A DNA stretch of 64,000 nt from JBEBVQ01 sp037190845 (GCA_037190845.1 JBBCJI010000017.1:48156-112155), one strand, 5' to 3'; counted from the stretch's first letter, positions 49,183-58,478 are shown. The notes: generated from the letters alone by a model not told the origin. Numbers and translations are program-made.

Positions 49183-50814
49183 ATGATCCGGATGTTCCTG
49201 TATGCCCTGCTATATCTGTCTCCTGTTACAGCGCTGTTTGCACAAAAACAAAATGAAGAAAAGATCAGCCGCCCGGCGCTGGTTGTCGGGCTGGTGATAG
49301 ACCAGATGCGGTGGGATTATCTCTACCGTTATTATGACAGTTATGGGAATGACGGCTTTAAGCGGTTGCTGCGTGAAGGTTTTAACTGCCAGCAGACGAA
49401 AATATCCCATACCCCTTCCTATACTGCGCCGGGCCATGCCGGGATCTATACCGGATCAGTGCCTGCCATTCATGGCATCGTGGCCAACGATTGGGTGGAC
49501 AACCGTACCGGCCGCTGGTGGTATTGCACCGAAGATACGGCTGTGACGCCTGTAGGCGGAAGCTGGAAAGCAGGTCGGATGAGCCCCCGCAATATGCTAA
49601 CGACAACGATTACGGATGAACTGAAACTGGCAACGAATTTCCGCTCGTGTGTATATGGCATTTCACTGAAAGACCGGGGAGGTATTTTACCTGCCGGTCA
49701 TCTTGCCGACGGGGCTTTCTGGTTCGACGACAGCACCGGTCATTTTATCTCCAGCTCTTATTATGGTAAGCAATTGCCTGCCTGGGTGCAGGCATTTAAT
49801 CAACGCAAACGTGCAGACGCTTTGCTGGCAACTCCCTGGGAATTGCTGAACCCCGTTACCTCTTACAGGGAGAGCCTGCCCGACAATAGTCCGTATGAAG
49901 GACTGCTGCCCGGAGAAAAAGAGCCGGTATTTCCGCACAGGGCAGGTAAAACAAAGGATGGCTATAAAACGTTAAGATTTTTGCCGGCAGGCAATACAAT
50001 CACTTTTGAAATGGCACAGGCCTGTATTGAAGGCACGCAACTGGGAAAGAAGCAGTCGACTGATTTTCTCTGTATAAGCCTTTCCTCCCCTGATTATACA
50101 GGTCATATGTATGCACCCGGCGCCCTTGAACTTGAAGATATGTATCTGCGTCTCGACCTGGAAATTGCTGCATTCCTCGGTTACCTGGACAAGCAGATCG
50201 GTGAGGGGAAATATCTGATCTTCCTGACGGCAGACCATGGCGGCGCCTATAATGCCCAATTCCTCCGCGACAAAAAAATTCCTGCCGGTAATGCCAGCGG
50301 CACAGCTATGCTGCAAGAGCTGAATACGCTGCTTAAAGCACGATATGGTATCAATACTGCTGTCATTACCCTTGAAAACCACCAGGTTTACCTGAACGAA
50401 CGCTATATACCATCAGAGCAGCGGGAAGAGATCAAGCAGACGATTATTTACTGGCTCCGGGAACAGGAAGATGTAGCTTTTGTTGCAGATCTTGAGAACA
50501 ACGATCGGGCCAGCCTGCCGGACCCCATACGGACTATGGTTACGAATGGTTATTACAAACCCCGGAACGGCTGTATACAGGTTATTCCCAAACCCGGATG
50601 GTATCATGGCTATGCACCCACAGGTACAACGCACGGTGTATGGAACCCCTATGATACGCACATTCCCCTTCTGTGGTATGGATGGGGGATAAAAAAAGGG
50701 GAGACTTTTGCACCCGTATACATGCCGGATATTGCTCCCACACTTGCAGCCCTGCTGCGGATACCGCTTCCTAACGGATGTACCGGTATGGTGATAAACG
50801 ACATCTTGCGATAG
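49183..50814 (+). CDS. PafA-type alkaline phosphatase
   Basis: 543 aa from the ATG at 49183 with signal peptide (MIRMFLYALLYLSPVTALFAQ). Alkaline phosphatase superfamily phosphomonoesterase. First metal-binding Asp is in GLVIDQMRWDYL; the nucleophile is a Thr (Thr81 in PSYTAPGH) rather than Ser, as in PafA; further ligands are in SSPDYTGHMYAPG, LTADHGG and GTTHGVWNPYDTHIPLLWYG. Periplasmic phosphate scavenging is likely. No Pho-type regulatory site was recognised. Confidence 0.92.
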   Translation: MIRMFLYALLYLSPVTALFAQKQNEEKISRPALVVGLVIDQMRWDYLYRYYDSYGNDGFKRLLREGFNCQQTKISHTPSYTAPGHAGIYTGSVPAIHGIVANDWVDNRTGRWWYCTEDTAVTPVGGSWKAGRMSPRNMLTTTITDELKLATNFRSCVYGISLKDRGGILPAGHLADGAFWFDDSTGHFISSSYYGKQLPAWVQAFNQRKRADALLATPWELLNPVTSYRESLPDNSPYEGLLPGEKEPVFPHRAGKTKDGYKTLRFLPAGNTITFEMAQACIEGTQLGKKQSTDFLCISLSSPDYTGHMYAPGALELEDMYLRLDLEIAAFLGYLDKQIGEGKYLIFLTADHGGAYNAQFLRDKKIPAGNASGTAMLQELNTLLKARYGINTAVITLENHQVYLNERYIPSEQREEIKQTIIYWLREQEDVAFVADLENNDRASLPDPIRTMVTNGYYKPRNGCIQVIPKPGWYHGYAPTGTTHGVWNPYDTHIPLLWYGWGIKKGETFAPVYMPDIAPTLAALLRIPLPNGCTGMVINDILR

Positions 50815-50856
50815 CAATTACGGCAACGGACATAGCGGAAACATCAAAACAACCGT

Positions 50857-50864
50857 TAAATTTG
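50857..50864 (+). promoter_or_regulatory. -7 box 7 nt before the MacB-like permease start
   Basis: TAAATTTG matches TAnnTTTG, 7 nt before the ATG at 50872, another candidate for a leaderless message. Confidence 0.5.
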
Positions 50865-50871
50865 TGTCCGT

Positions 50872-52128
50872 ATGCGGCAGATTGTGCAGATTATAGGAAC
50901 CAGCTTTATACAGGCGCTACAAGAATTGCGCGCCAATAAGCTGCGTACAACTCTTTCCCTGCTGGGCATCACCATTGGTATATTCTGTATCATTGCGGTG
51001 CTTACCGTGCTCGACAGCATGAAACAGAATATCGCAACCAGTGTGGAAACACTGGGCAGCGACGTGTTGTACATAGGACGCTGGCCATGGACGGCTGAAG
51101 GCGGTGAGGAATACAAATGGTGGGAATACGTCAACCGGCCGGGTATGTCGCCGCGGGAAGTCCGGGCGGTGGAACAGTTGGCCGGTGTACAGTTTGCAAC
51201 ACTCTCGCTTCAGGTGGGCAGCCAGCAGGTAAAGTATTATGATAACGAACTGGAAGGGGTTAGTGTAGTTGCAGTTGCCGAACATTTTGACCGGATACAG
51301 AATGTAGAAATTGCAGAAGGCCGTTATCTGACTGCTGCAGAGCTGGACGGCGGTAATTTTTCAGCAGTTATCGGCATGGCGGTTTATGTTGAACTATTTC
51401 AGGGTAATGCGGATGCAATAGGCAAGGCTGTTACTTTGATGGGCCGGAAATTTACGGTTACCGGTATACTGAAGGAGAGTGGACAGAATATGGCGGGCTT
51501 TGATTTCGATAACAGTATTATCCTGCCCTATAATGCCATCGGTGCTATGCTGGATACACGGTCGCTCAATTACGATCCGACGCTGATGGTCAAGGCAGCT
51601 CCCGGCGTCTCTGTGACTGAGTTGGGATATGAAGTGGAAGGCGTATTGAGAACTTTACGGAAAGTAAAGCCCGGCGACGCCAATAATTTCAGTGTCAATC
51701 AGCTAAGCCAGGTGCAGGGAGAGCTTAATCGCATTTTTGCCATGATTAACCTTGTGGGGATTGTGATTGCAGGATTTTCTCTGCTGGTCGGTTCTTTTGG
51801 TATTGCCAATATTATGTTTGTAACGGTTAAGGAACGTACGAAAATCATCGGCCTGAAAATGGCTGTCGGAGCACGTACTTCGGTGATATTGAAAGAGTTT
51901 TTACTGGAAGCCGTGATGCTCTGTATCATCGGCGGATTGGCCGGTATTATGATCGTATTTGTGTTGAGCCTGCTGCTGACATATGTTGCGGATTTTCCCA
52001 TATCACTTAATTTTAGGATCTTTTTCACCGGTATATTTGTGTCTGTCGTCGTAGGGGTGCTTGCGGGTTATATCCCCGCCCGTTCCGCTGCACGGCTGAA
52101 TCCGGTGACCGCGATCCGCTCAACCTGA
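50872..52128 (+). CDS. MacB/FtsX-type ABC transporter permease
   Basis: 418 aa: N-terminal helix (RANKLRTTLSLLGITIGIFCIIAVLTVL, about 18-48), periplasmic MacB core domain (about 50-255), and three C-terminal FtsX helices (about 285-310, 335-365, 380-405). Family members use mechanotransmission to export peptides, drugs or lipoproteins with a separate ATPase; no ATPase or MacA-like adaptor gene is adjacent. The GVRTRAIL-like motif appears as VGARTSVILKEFLLEA. Confidence 0.93.
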   Translation: MRQIVQIIGTSFIQALQELRANKLRTTLSLLGITIGIFCIIAVLTVLDSMKQNIATSVETLGSDVLYIGRWPWTAEGGEEYKWWEYVNRPGMSPREVRAVEQLAGVQFATLSLQVGSQQVKYYDNELEGVSVVAVAEHFDRIQNVEIAEGRYLTAAELDGGNFSAVIGMAVYVELFQGNADAIGKAVTLMGRKFTVTGILKESGQNMAGFDFDNSIILPYNAIGAMLDTRSLNYDPTLMVKAAPGVSVTELGYEVEGVLRTLRKVKPGDANNFSVNQLSQVQGELNRIFAMINLVGIVIAGFSLLVGSFGIANIMFVTVKERTKIIGLKMAVGARTSVILKEFLLEAVMLCIIGGLAGIMIVFVLSLLLTYVADFPISLNFRIFFTGIFVSVVVGVLAGYIPARSAARLNPVTAIRST

Positions 52129-52136
52129 TTTATTAT

Positions 52137-52637
52137 ATGAACAAACAGAAAGTACTTATCCTTGATCAGCAGCGTATCAACTGGAAGCTGCGCCGGATGG
52201 CTTACCAGATATGGGAGCGCAACAGTGACCGCGATGAATTGATACTCATCGGTATTGAAAAGGCCGGAGTATGTCTCGCTGCCGGCTTGTCGGAAATACT
52301 GCAGGAGATAAGCCCGCTGCGTATACGTACGGTATCGCTCCGGGTCAACAAAAAACAGCCGCTGAAGGATATGCCGGTATTTGCGGAAAACCTTAATGGC
52401 AGATCTGTTGTGCTGATAGATGATGTCGCCAATTCCGGGAAGACCCTGCTGTATGCATTGAAACCGTTGCTCGGCCATGCGCCTGATCGTATTATGATTG
52501 CAGTGCTGGTAGACCGTACCCACAAATCTTTTCCCATTACTCCTGATATCATCGGGCACAGTGTTTCCACTACGCTGCAGGACCATATTGAGGTAGTACA
52601 TGATGAGCATACCATTCAGGCAGTGTACCTGCAATAA
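52137..52637 (+). CDS. PyrR-like phosphoribosyltransferase
   Basis: 166-aa type I PRTase with the PRPP loop VVLIDDVANSGKTLL (about 84-98). The following AVLVDRTHKSFPITPDIIGHSV block resembles PyrR, which both binds pyr mRNA and converts uracil to UMP. pyrF lies 3.6 kb downstream, but no PyrR-type attenuator was recognised, so a regulatory role is unproven. It starts 8 bp after the permease gene, so the two are probably co-transcribed. Confidence 0.82.
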   Translation: MNKQKVLILDQQRINWKLRRMAYQIWERNSDRDELILIGIEKAGVCLAAGLSEILQEISPLRIRTVSLRVNKKQPLKDMPVFAENLNGRSVVLIDDVANSGKTLLYALKPLLGHAPDRIMIAVLVDRTHKSFPITPDIIGHSVSTTLQDHIEVVHDEHTIQAVYLQ

Positions 52638-52649
52638 CCCATTTATTTT

Positions 52650-52746
52650 AATTTGAAAATTTGAAAATGAGCCAATTTGAAAATTTTTGTGTTTTCGTGA
52701 CCGGGCATCTGGCTTGTTCATTTTCAAATTTTCAAATTTTCAAATT
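52650..52746. repeat. Family A inverted repeat, perfect 21-bp stem
   Basis: 52650-52670 pairs exactly with 52718-52738 across 47 nt; an extra TTTTCAAATT word extends the right side to 52746, 9 nt before the next ATG. Confidence 0.88.
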
Positions 52747-52755
52747 AACATAATT

Positions 52756-53697
52756 ATGTCATACACACTTATAATACACGGAGGCGCCGGAAATATACAT
52801 CCGGGCATGATGAACGCAAGACAGGAAACGCAATACACAGAAGGCTTGAAGGCTGCGCTTGACAAAGGATATACCATACTTGAGCAGGGAGGAGCGGCTA
52901 TGGATGCGGTAGTCGCCGCTATCGTTGAGCTGGAGAACAATGAGTTGTTTAACGCCGGCAGAGGATCTGTTTTTACTAAAAAAGGCCTGCACGAAATGGA
53001 TGCGGCTGTAATGGATGGAAAGACGCTGGCTGCAGGTGCAGTGGCCGGTGTACGGAGTATCCGCAACCCTGTTTTACTGGCGCGTGAGGTTATGCTCCAT
53101 TCAGGCCATGTATTTCTGAGCGGACAGGGGGCGGGGGAGTTTGCGCTGAGCCGTAATATGGAGTTTGTCCCGGATGAATATTTTTATAACAAGGATCGTT
53201 ATGATCAGTGGGTAGCGATCCGCGACAGTAATTTTACCCAATTGGATCATGCCGGCGACAATCTGAAAGGTAGCAGTGATCATAAATTCGGAACGGTAGG
53301 CGCTGCCGCCTGTGATGTGCACGGCAATCTTGCAGCAGGCACCTCTACCGGTGGCATGACCAACAAGCAATTTGGACGTATCGGTGATAGCCCGGTGATT
53401 GGAGCTGGTACTTACGCCAATAATAAAACCTGCGCCCTATCATGCACGGGCCATGGAGAATTTTTCCTCCGGGCATCGGTAGCGCATGATGTATCCTGCC
53501 TGATGGAGTATAAAGGACTGGATCTGCAGGCTGCCTGCGATCTGGTTATCAAGGATAAGTTGGTGACAATGGGTGGCGAAGGCGGACTGATTGCCGTGGA
53601 TGCTCATGGTAATCACTGTTTCTCTTTTAATTCAAACGGTATGTACCGCGCGATACGTAATGGCAGGGGAGCGGAAGAAATTGCTTTTTACGGATAA
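52756..53697 (+). CDS. Isoaspartyl peptidase/L-asparaginase (Ntn-hydrolase)
   Basis: 313 aa from the ATG at 52756. Type 2 plant-like asparaginase that autocleaves at a Thr to expose the nucleophile: Thr180 in HKFGTVGAAACD. Conserved HGGAGNI N-terminus and the substrate loop STGGMTNKQFGRIGDSPVIGAGTYA are present. It hydrolyses isoaspartyl dipeptides and asparagine. No signal peptide, so probably cytoplasmic. Confidence 0.94.
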   Translation: MSYTLIIHGGAGNIHPGMMNARQETQYTEGLKAALDKGYTILEQGGAAMDAVVAAIVELENNELFNAGRGSVFTKKGLHEMDAAVMDGKTLAAGAVAGVRSIRNPVLLAREVMLHSGHVFLSGQGAGEFALSRNMEFVPDEYFYNKDRYDQWVAIRDSNFTQLDHAGDNLKGSSDHKFGTVGAAACDVHGNLAAGTSTGGMTNKQFGRIGDSPVIGAGTYANNKTCALSCTGHGEFFLRASVAHDVSCLMEYKGLDLQAACDLVIKDKLVTMGGEGGLIAVDAHGNHCFSFNSNGMYRAIRNGRGAEEIAFYG

Positions 53698-53698
53698 A

Positions 53699-53780
53699 TT
53701 TAATTAGCCAATTTGGAAATTTGAAAATGTACCTGTTTGAAAAAAAATTGTTCATTGACTCATTTTCAAATCTTCAAATT
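53699..53780. repeat. Family A inverted repeat
   Basis: AATTTGGAAATTTGAAAATG faces TCATTTTCAAATCTTCAAATT across about 30 nt, starting next to the stop of the asparaginase gene. Confidence 0.72.
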
Positions 53781-53795
53781 GTCACATTGATAATT

Positions 53796-53803
53796 TATCT
53801 TTG
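53796..53803 (+). promoter_or_regulatory. -7 box 6 nt before the CNNM/CBS gene
   Basis: TATCTTTG matches TAnnTTTG; the ATG at 53810 follows after 6 nt. Confidence 0.5.
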
Positions 53804-53809
53804 GTAAAG

Positions 53810-55075
53810 ATGGATACACAACTGATTTCATATCTGCTTGGCTGTATTATACTTACCGGGTTGTTTGCCGGTGTGGATATGGCATTTGTATCGGCCAACC
53901 GGTTTAATGTGGAACTGCGCAAAAAACAGGGTACATTCTCCGGCCGGCTGCTTGCGAGACTCCTGCAAGATCCTGCTGAATTTATCGGCACCAGGCTCGT
54001 TGCCGTAAGTATGTTGCTGGTGGTGTTTTGTGTCTTGTTTGCCCGTTTTACAGCACCAATGCTGGCCAGGTTGCCGCAGCCGTTTGATTCGGACCTGGTG
54101 CATTTTCTTATCAATACGATCGGCGCTACATTGGTGATACTTTTTTTCGGAGAGTTTATCCCCAAAGCGTATGCCCGCTCCCGCGCCGAGCAGGTAATGG
54201 TTTTGTTTGGTATGCCGGTGGTGGTGTTATACTATATTTTATATCCTGTTGCCCGGATCTTTGTCTCGGTATCCGGCTTCATACTCAAATACCTCTTTAA
54301 TGTACGTGTAAAGGAGAATCAGGAAGTGTTCAGCAAGATAGATATGGAGCATTTTATGAAGCAAACCATTTACGGACATGAAACGGAAAGCAATGAGCTG
54401 AACACAGAACTGTTTGATAATGCACTGAATTTGGTGCATACCCGTGTCCGGAGATGTATGGTGCCCCGTAAGGAGGTGGAGGCGGTAGATATGGCTACAC
54501 ACATCGCGCTTGTGCGGCAAAAGTTTATAGAGACCAAGCTATCCAAGATCATTGTTTATGATGGTACGATCGATAATATTACGGGTTATCTTCACCACTT
54601 GGATCTGAACCGTCGTCCTGCCGCGATCAGGGATGTGCTCCATTCTATTTCTGCCGTACCGGAAGCCATGAGCGCCATCGAGCTGATGAACCAGTTTACA
54701 CGCGAGCGGAAAAGTATCGCCTGGGTAATCGATGAGTTCGGAGGAACTGCAGGAGTTGTGACTATGGAGGATGTGCTGGAAAAAATATTCGGAGAGATCA
54801 ACGACGAGTACGATACACAGGTGTATGTGGAGCGGCAGATTGCAGATCATGAATTTATTTTCAGCGGCAGGCTGGAGTTGGATTATCTGAATGAAAAATA
54901 TGGATTCAGTTTTCCGCTCGACCGTTCTGAAACGGTATCCGGTTATATTATCAGTAACTATGGTGCCATCCCTAAAATAAAAGAACGTATCTTTATAGAC
55001 AGATATGAGTTTGATATTTTGCTGGTATCGGATACCCGGATTGAAACGGTGAAAATGAAAATACTGCAGGTGTAG
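53810..55075 (+). CDS. CNNM/CBS-domain membrane protein (HlyC/CorC family)
   Basis: 421 aa: CNNM (DUF21) domain with four hydrophobic helices (about 1-165), a CBS pair (about 205-320: ARCMVPRKEVEAVDM-type motif and VIDEFGGTAGVVTMEDVLEKIFGEI), and a C-terminal CorC_HlyC/transporter-associated domain (about 335-420). The family is linked to Mg2+/Co2+ transport, and some Bacteroidota members (GldE) to gliding; which applies here is not shown. Confidence 0.93.
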   Translation: MDTQLISYLLGCIILTGLFAGVDMAFVSANRFNVELRKKQGTFSGRLLARLLQDPAEFIGTRLVAVSMLLVVFCVLFARFTAPMLARLPQPFDSDLVHFLINTIGATLVILFFGEFIPKAYARSRAEQVMVLFGMPVVVLYYILYPVARIFVSVSGFILKYLFNVRVKENQEVFSKIDMEHFMKQTIYGHETESNELNTELFDNALNLVHTRVRRCMVPRKEVEAVDMATHIALVRQKFIETKLSKIIVYDGTIDNITGYLHHLDLNRRPAAIRDVLHSISAVPEAMSAIELMNQFTRERKSIAWVIDEFGGTAGVVTMEDVLEKIFGEINDEYDTQVYVERQIADHEFIFSGRLELDYLNEKYGFSFPLDRSETVSGYIISNYGAIPKIKERIFIDRYEFDILLVSDTRIETVKMKILQV

Positions 55076-55132
55076 ATACTTCGGGTGTGTCATTCGTACC
55101 TCTTGTTCTTTTGTTAGCTGGAATGATCTTTT

Positions 55133-55229
55133 AATTTGAAAATTTGAAAATGTGTCAATTTGAAAATGTCCGTATAATTATAAGAGATATCTTCATTGAC
55201 TCATTTTCAAATTTTCAAATTTTCAAATT
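55133..55229. repeat. Family A inverted repeat, perfect 20-bp stem
   Basis: 55133-55152 pairs exactly with 55202-55221 across 49 nt, with an extra TTTTCAAATT word to 55229, 14 nt before the next ATG. Layout is nearly identical to 52650-52746. Confidence 0.88.
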
Positions 55230-55243
55230 AAAATTGCTGAATT

Positions 55244-55774
55244 ATGCCCATACAACGTCCCTTTAACCTCCACCAGTGGATTGAAGATAACCGTCATTTG
55301 CTGAAACCTCCTATCGGTAATCAGCAGATTTATCATGAGACGGATAGTTTTATCGTGATGATTGTGGGAGGGCCCAATTCCCGGAAGGATTTTCATTATA
55401 ATGAAAGTGAAGAACTGTTTTATCAGATAGAAGGGGATATGGTTGTGCGCATTGAAGAAGATGGGAAAATCGTGGATGTTCCGATTAAGGAGGGCGAGAT
55501 GTTCCTGCTGCCACCCAAAGTGCCCCATTCTCCGCTGCGGGGTGCGAATACGGTAGGCCTTGTGGTGGAAAAAGTTCGCCAGGAAGGTGAAAAAGATGGG
55601 TTCCTCTGGTTCTGTGATAACTGCGACGAAAAGCTGTATGAACAATATTTCACGCTGACGGATATTGTGAAACAATTTCCGCCGATGATGAAAGACTTCT
55701 ACGAAGATGAAAATAAACGTACCTGCAAAAAATGCGGCACGGTGATGCAGCCGCCGGCTCCTGTCGGGAAATGA
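55244..55774 (+). CDS. nbaC: 3-hydroxyanthranilate 3,4-dioxygenase
   Basis: 176-aa cupin that opens the ring of 3-hydroxyanthranilate, giving the precursor of quinolinate in tryptophan-to-NAD synthesis. Iron ligands His51, Glu57 and His95 and the substrate arginines Arg47 and Arg99 sit at the numbering known for the bacterial enzyme. The C-terminal rubredoxin-like site is intact (Cys124/Cys127 and Cys161/Cys164). No other kynurenine-pathway gene is nearby. Confidence 0.95.
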   Translation: MPIQRPFNLHQWIEDNRHLLKPPIGNQQIYHETDSFIVMIVGGPNSRKDFHYNESEELFYQIEGDMVVRIEEDGKIVDVPIKEGEMFLLPPKVPHSPLRGANTVGLVVEKVRQEGEKDGFLWFCDNCDEKLYEQYFTLTDIVKQFPPMMKDFYEDENKRTCKKCGTVMQPPAPVGK

Positions 55775-55822
55775 TTTTCGGTCTGCCGTGAATGGTTTAT
55801 TTTGCAGGCTCAAACCGAATTT

Positions 55823-56128
55823 ATGAACCATACTGTGAATCTGGCGGTGCAGGTGTTGCCGTTGGGCATTCCTACGGAAGAAGCTTATCGGATTATAGAC
55901 GAAGCTATTGCTGTTATCGGCCGGTCAGGACTGAAATATGAAGTGTGTCCCTTCGAAACGGTTATTGAAGGTCCCTATGATCGTGTAATGAATATACTGG
56001 ATGAGTTACAGTTAGCTTGCACCAAAGCAGGCGCAGATACCATTCTGGTGAATATGAAATTACATCGTAGCTTCTCCCGCGATCTTGCCATAACAGATAA
56101 AACAGGGAAGTATCTAATACCTGAATGA
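55823..56128 (+). CDS. Thiamine-binding protein (MTH1187/YkoF family)
   Basis: 101 aa from the ATG at 55823. Ferredoxin-like fold of PF01910: VNLAVQVLPLGIPTEEAYRIIDEAI, YEVCPFETVIEGPYDRVMNILDELQ and the C-terminal strand. Members bind thiamine or related pyrimidines; no transporter genes are adjacent, so its role is uncertain. It sits 48 bp after the dioxygenase gene. Confidence 0.87.
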   Translation: MNHTVNLAVQVLPLGIPTEEAYRIIDEAIAVIGRSGLKYEVCPFETVIEGPYDRVMNILDELQLACTKAGADTILVNMKLHRSFSRDLAITDKTGKYLIPE

Positions 56129-56192
56129 CCTTTTCACAGTCTTGATTTTTTGTTTCTTTTGCATCAAGGCAAAAGAAAAATATTACTTCACT

Positions 56193-56993
56193 ATGAACAG
56201 AAAAGAACTCATTGCCGCCATTCGGGCTAAAAAATCAGTTTTATGTGTAGGCCTGGATACCGATCCGGAAAAAATACCGAATCATTTATTTGCAGAAGAA
56301 GATCCTGTATTCGCTTTCAATAAGGCGATCATAGATGCTACTAAAGACTATACAGTAGCGTACAAGATCAACACGGCCTTTTACGAAGCGCAGGGGCTGA
56401 AAGGTTGGACGAGCCTGGCCAAAACACTTGATTATATCCCTAAAGACATTTTCACAATTGCGGATGCCAAAAGAGGGGATATCGGAAATACTTCCGAGCA
56501 ATATGCCCGTGCATTTTTCCATACCTATCCATTCGACAGTATCACTGTTGCTCCCTATATGGGCGCCGACAGTGTACAGCCTTTTCTCGGGTTTCCGGGT
56601 AAATGGACGATCGTGCTCGGGCTTACCTCCAATGCAGGCAGCAGGGATTTTCAGTTGCAGCCAGCCGGTGACGGATTGTTGTATGAAAAAGTACTGAAAA
56701 CCGTTGCGTCGTGGGGGACTCCTGAAAACCTGATGTTTGTGATCGGCGCTACCCGCGAGGAGCAATTGCAGCATGTCCGCAGTATCCTGCCGGATCATTT
56801 CTTCCTGATACCCGGTGTGGGTGCGCAGGGAGGAGATGTGGCTACAGTATGCAAAAATGCGCTCAATAAAGATGCCGGTATCATGATCAATGTATCCCGT
56901 GGAATCATCTATGCAGGAACGGATGCAGACTTTGCCCTGAGAGCCGGTGAAGCCGCTAAAAAATATCAACAGGAAATGGAATTATTTTTGTAA
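56193..56993 (+). CDS. pyrF: Orotidine 5'-phosphate decarboxylase
   Basis: 266-aa enzyme forming UMP from OMP, the last step of de novo pyrimidine synthesis. The catalytic DxKxxD reads DAKRGD (Asp91, Lys93, Asp96). Length and the long insertion mark the larger type 2 (TIGR02127) family. The ATG at 56193 is chosen because upstream codons in frame give an unlikely hydrophobic lead. Confidence 0.96.
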   Translation: MNRKELIAAIRAKKSVLCVGLDTDPEKIPNHLFAEEDPVFAFNKAIIDATKDYTVAYKINTAFYEAQGLKGWTSLAKTLDYIPKDIFTIADAKRGDIGNTSEQYARAFFHTYPFDSITVAPYMGADSVQPFLGFPGKWTIVLGLTSNAGSRDFQLQPAGDGLLYEKVLKTVASWGTPENLMFVIGATREEQLQHVRSILPDHFFLIPGVGAQGGDVATVCKNALNKDAGIMINVSRGIIYAGTDADFALRAGEAAKKYQQEMELFL

Positions 56994-57092
56994 TTTGTTG
57001 ACTTGTTGTTGTTTATTTTTAAAAAATATGCATAATGTGTATTCGGTTAAAAATAGATATAACAAAGGTTATAGTCGACAAATTGCAATATT

Positions 57093-58376
57093 ATGCATGA
57101 AAAGCTGCTTCAGTTTATCTGGCAGTACAGTCTTTATCGGCCGGTTGGATTGTGTACATCGGAAGGAGAGCCTGTGACTGTTGTATTTCCGGGTCGCCTG
57201 AATACAGATGCCGGTCCGGATTTTCTCGCTGCCCGCATCCGTATCGGCACTACATTGCTGGTAGGAAATGTGGAATTACACGTACATACCAAAGACTGGC
57301 TGCGGCATGGGCATCAGCATGATCCGGCATACCGGAATATCATCCTTCATGTAGTATACAAGGATGATGCACGCGGAAAAGACCCATCGTCGCCGCTCCT
57401 CGAATTGGGCGGCCACATCCCGGAAGCCGTGATACGGCAGTATACCGGATTGCTGCAGGCCCGGCAGCGGATACCCTGCACTTCCGAACTGCACCGTGTA
57501 AAGTTGATGACCCGTGAGAGCTGGCTGAACCGCCTGCTGGCAGAACGGTGGGAACAGAAGCTTACCGACTGGCAGGCATTGCTGGAGCAAGCCCGCGGTG
57601 ACTGGCGGAATTTGCTCTATTGGCGTATGGCGGCCAATTTCGGATTTAAGACGAATGAGATGCCTTTTCTCCTGCTGGCACAATCCCTGCCCCTCAATCT
57701 CCTGGCAAAATACCGGGAAGACCCGTTGAGGATTGAAGCCCTGTTGTTTGGCCAGGCCGGTATGCTGGGAGAAGATTACGGAGAAGAGTATCCCCGGCAG
57801 CTTCAGCAGGAATATGTTTACTTGCGGCATAAGCACCGGTTGGAACCAATACCGTTACATCTCTGGAAATTCCTCCGTATGCGTCCCGCTAATTTCCCTT
57901 CCCTGCGTATTGCACAGTTTGCTGCGCTGGTATGCCGTTCTCTGCATTTGCTTACACGTATCCTCGAACGCACAACAGTTAGTGAACTGGCAGCATTGCT
58001 TCATGTAACTGCCGGAGCATATTGGGATACTCATGTCCGCTTCGGTGAAGTGCAGCAGGTAGCAAAAACCAAGCGGCTTGGGGATGCTTCTGTGCGTAAT
58101 ATCATTATTAACACTATTGCACCTATCCGTTTCTTGTATGCGCATCATCATGGTATGCGCGAACAGCAGGTGCAGGCGCTGCATCTGCTCGAAGCCATGC
58201 AGCCCGAGCAGAATAACATCGTCGCCGTATGGCGGGAGGCTGGCTGGGAGCCGCTGAACGCTGCTCAGTCACAGGCGATGCTCCAGTTGTTCAACGGGTA
58301 TTGCAGTCCCCGGCGTTGCCTGGAATGCGGCATCGGGCTGAATATATTGCGGTCGGGGAGTGGATCAGTGAGCTGA
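57093..58376 (+). CDS. DUF2851 family protein
   Basis: 427-aa cytoplasmic protein of a family found mainly in Bacteroidota, function unknown. Conserved features: N-terminal MHEKLLQFIWQYSLY, GRLNTDAGPDFLAARIRIG, NVELHVHTKDWLRHGHQHDPAY (a His/Asp-rich cluster) and a C-terminal CSPRRCLECGIG with three cysteines (CxxC). The His cluster and cysteines could bind metal; this is inference. Confidence 0.88.
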   Translation: MHEKLLQFIWQYSLYRPVGLCTSEGEPVTVVFPGRLNTDAGPDFLAARIRIGTTLLVGNVELHVHTKDWLRHGHQHDPAYRNIILHVVYKDDARGKDPSSPLLELGGHIPEAVIRQYTGLLQARQRIPCTSELHRVKLMTRESWLNRLLAERWEQKLTDWQALLEQARGDWRNLLYWRMAANFGFKTNEMPFLLLAQSLPLNLLAKYREDPLRIEALLFGQAGMLGEDYGEEYPRQLQQEYVYLRHKHRLEPIPLHLWKFLRMRPANFPSLRIAQFAALVCRSLHLLTRILERTTVSELAALLHVTAGAYWDTHVRFGEVQQVAKTKRLGDASVRNIIINTIAPIRFLYAHHHGMREQQVQALHLLEAMQPEQNNIVAVWREAGWEPLNAAQSQAMLQLFNGYCSPRRCLECGIGLNILRSGSGSVS

Positions 58377-58478
58377 TTGCTGTTTTTCGTAAGAGCCTGT
58401 TTAAAATTTATTCAGATCATGATATGTTAATGGTGAAAACATCAGGTTTGTAATGTTGAAAGGACACGGTGGCTGCAG

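Noticed and set aside
9869..55229. Family A repeats as a CRISPR array or attachment sites
   Set aside because: Copies lie kilobases apart with genes between them; arms are inverted, not direct, and there is no regular spacer length or cas gene.
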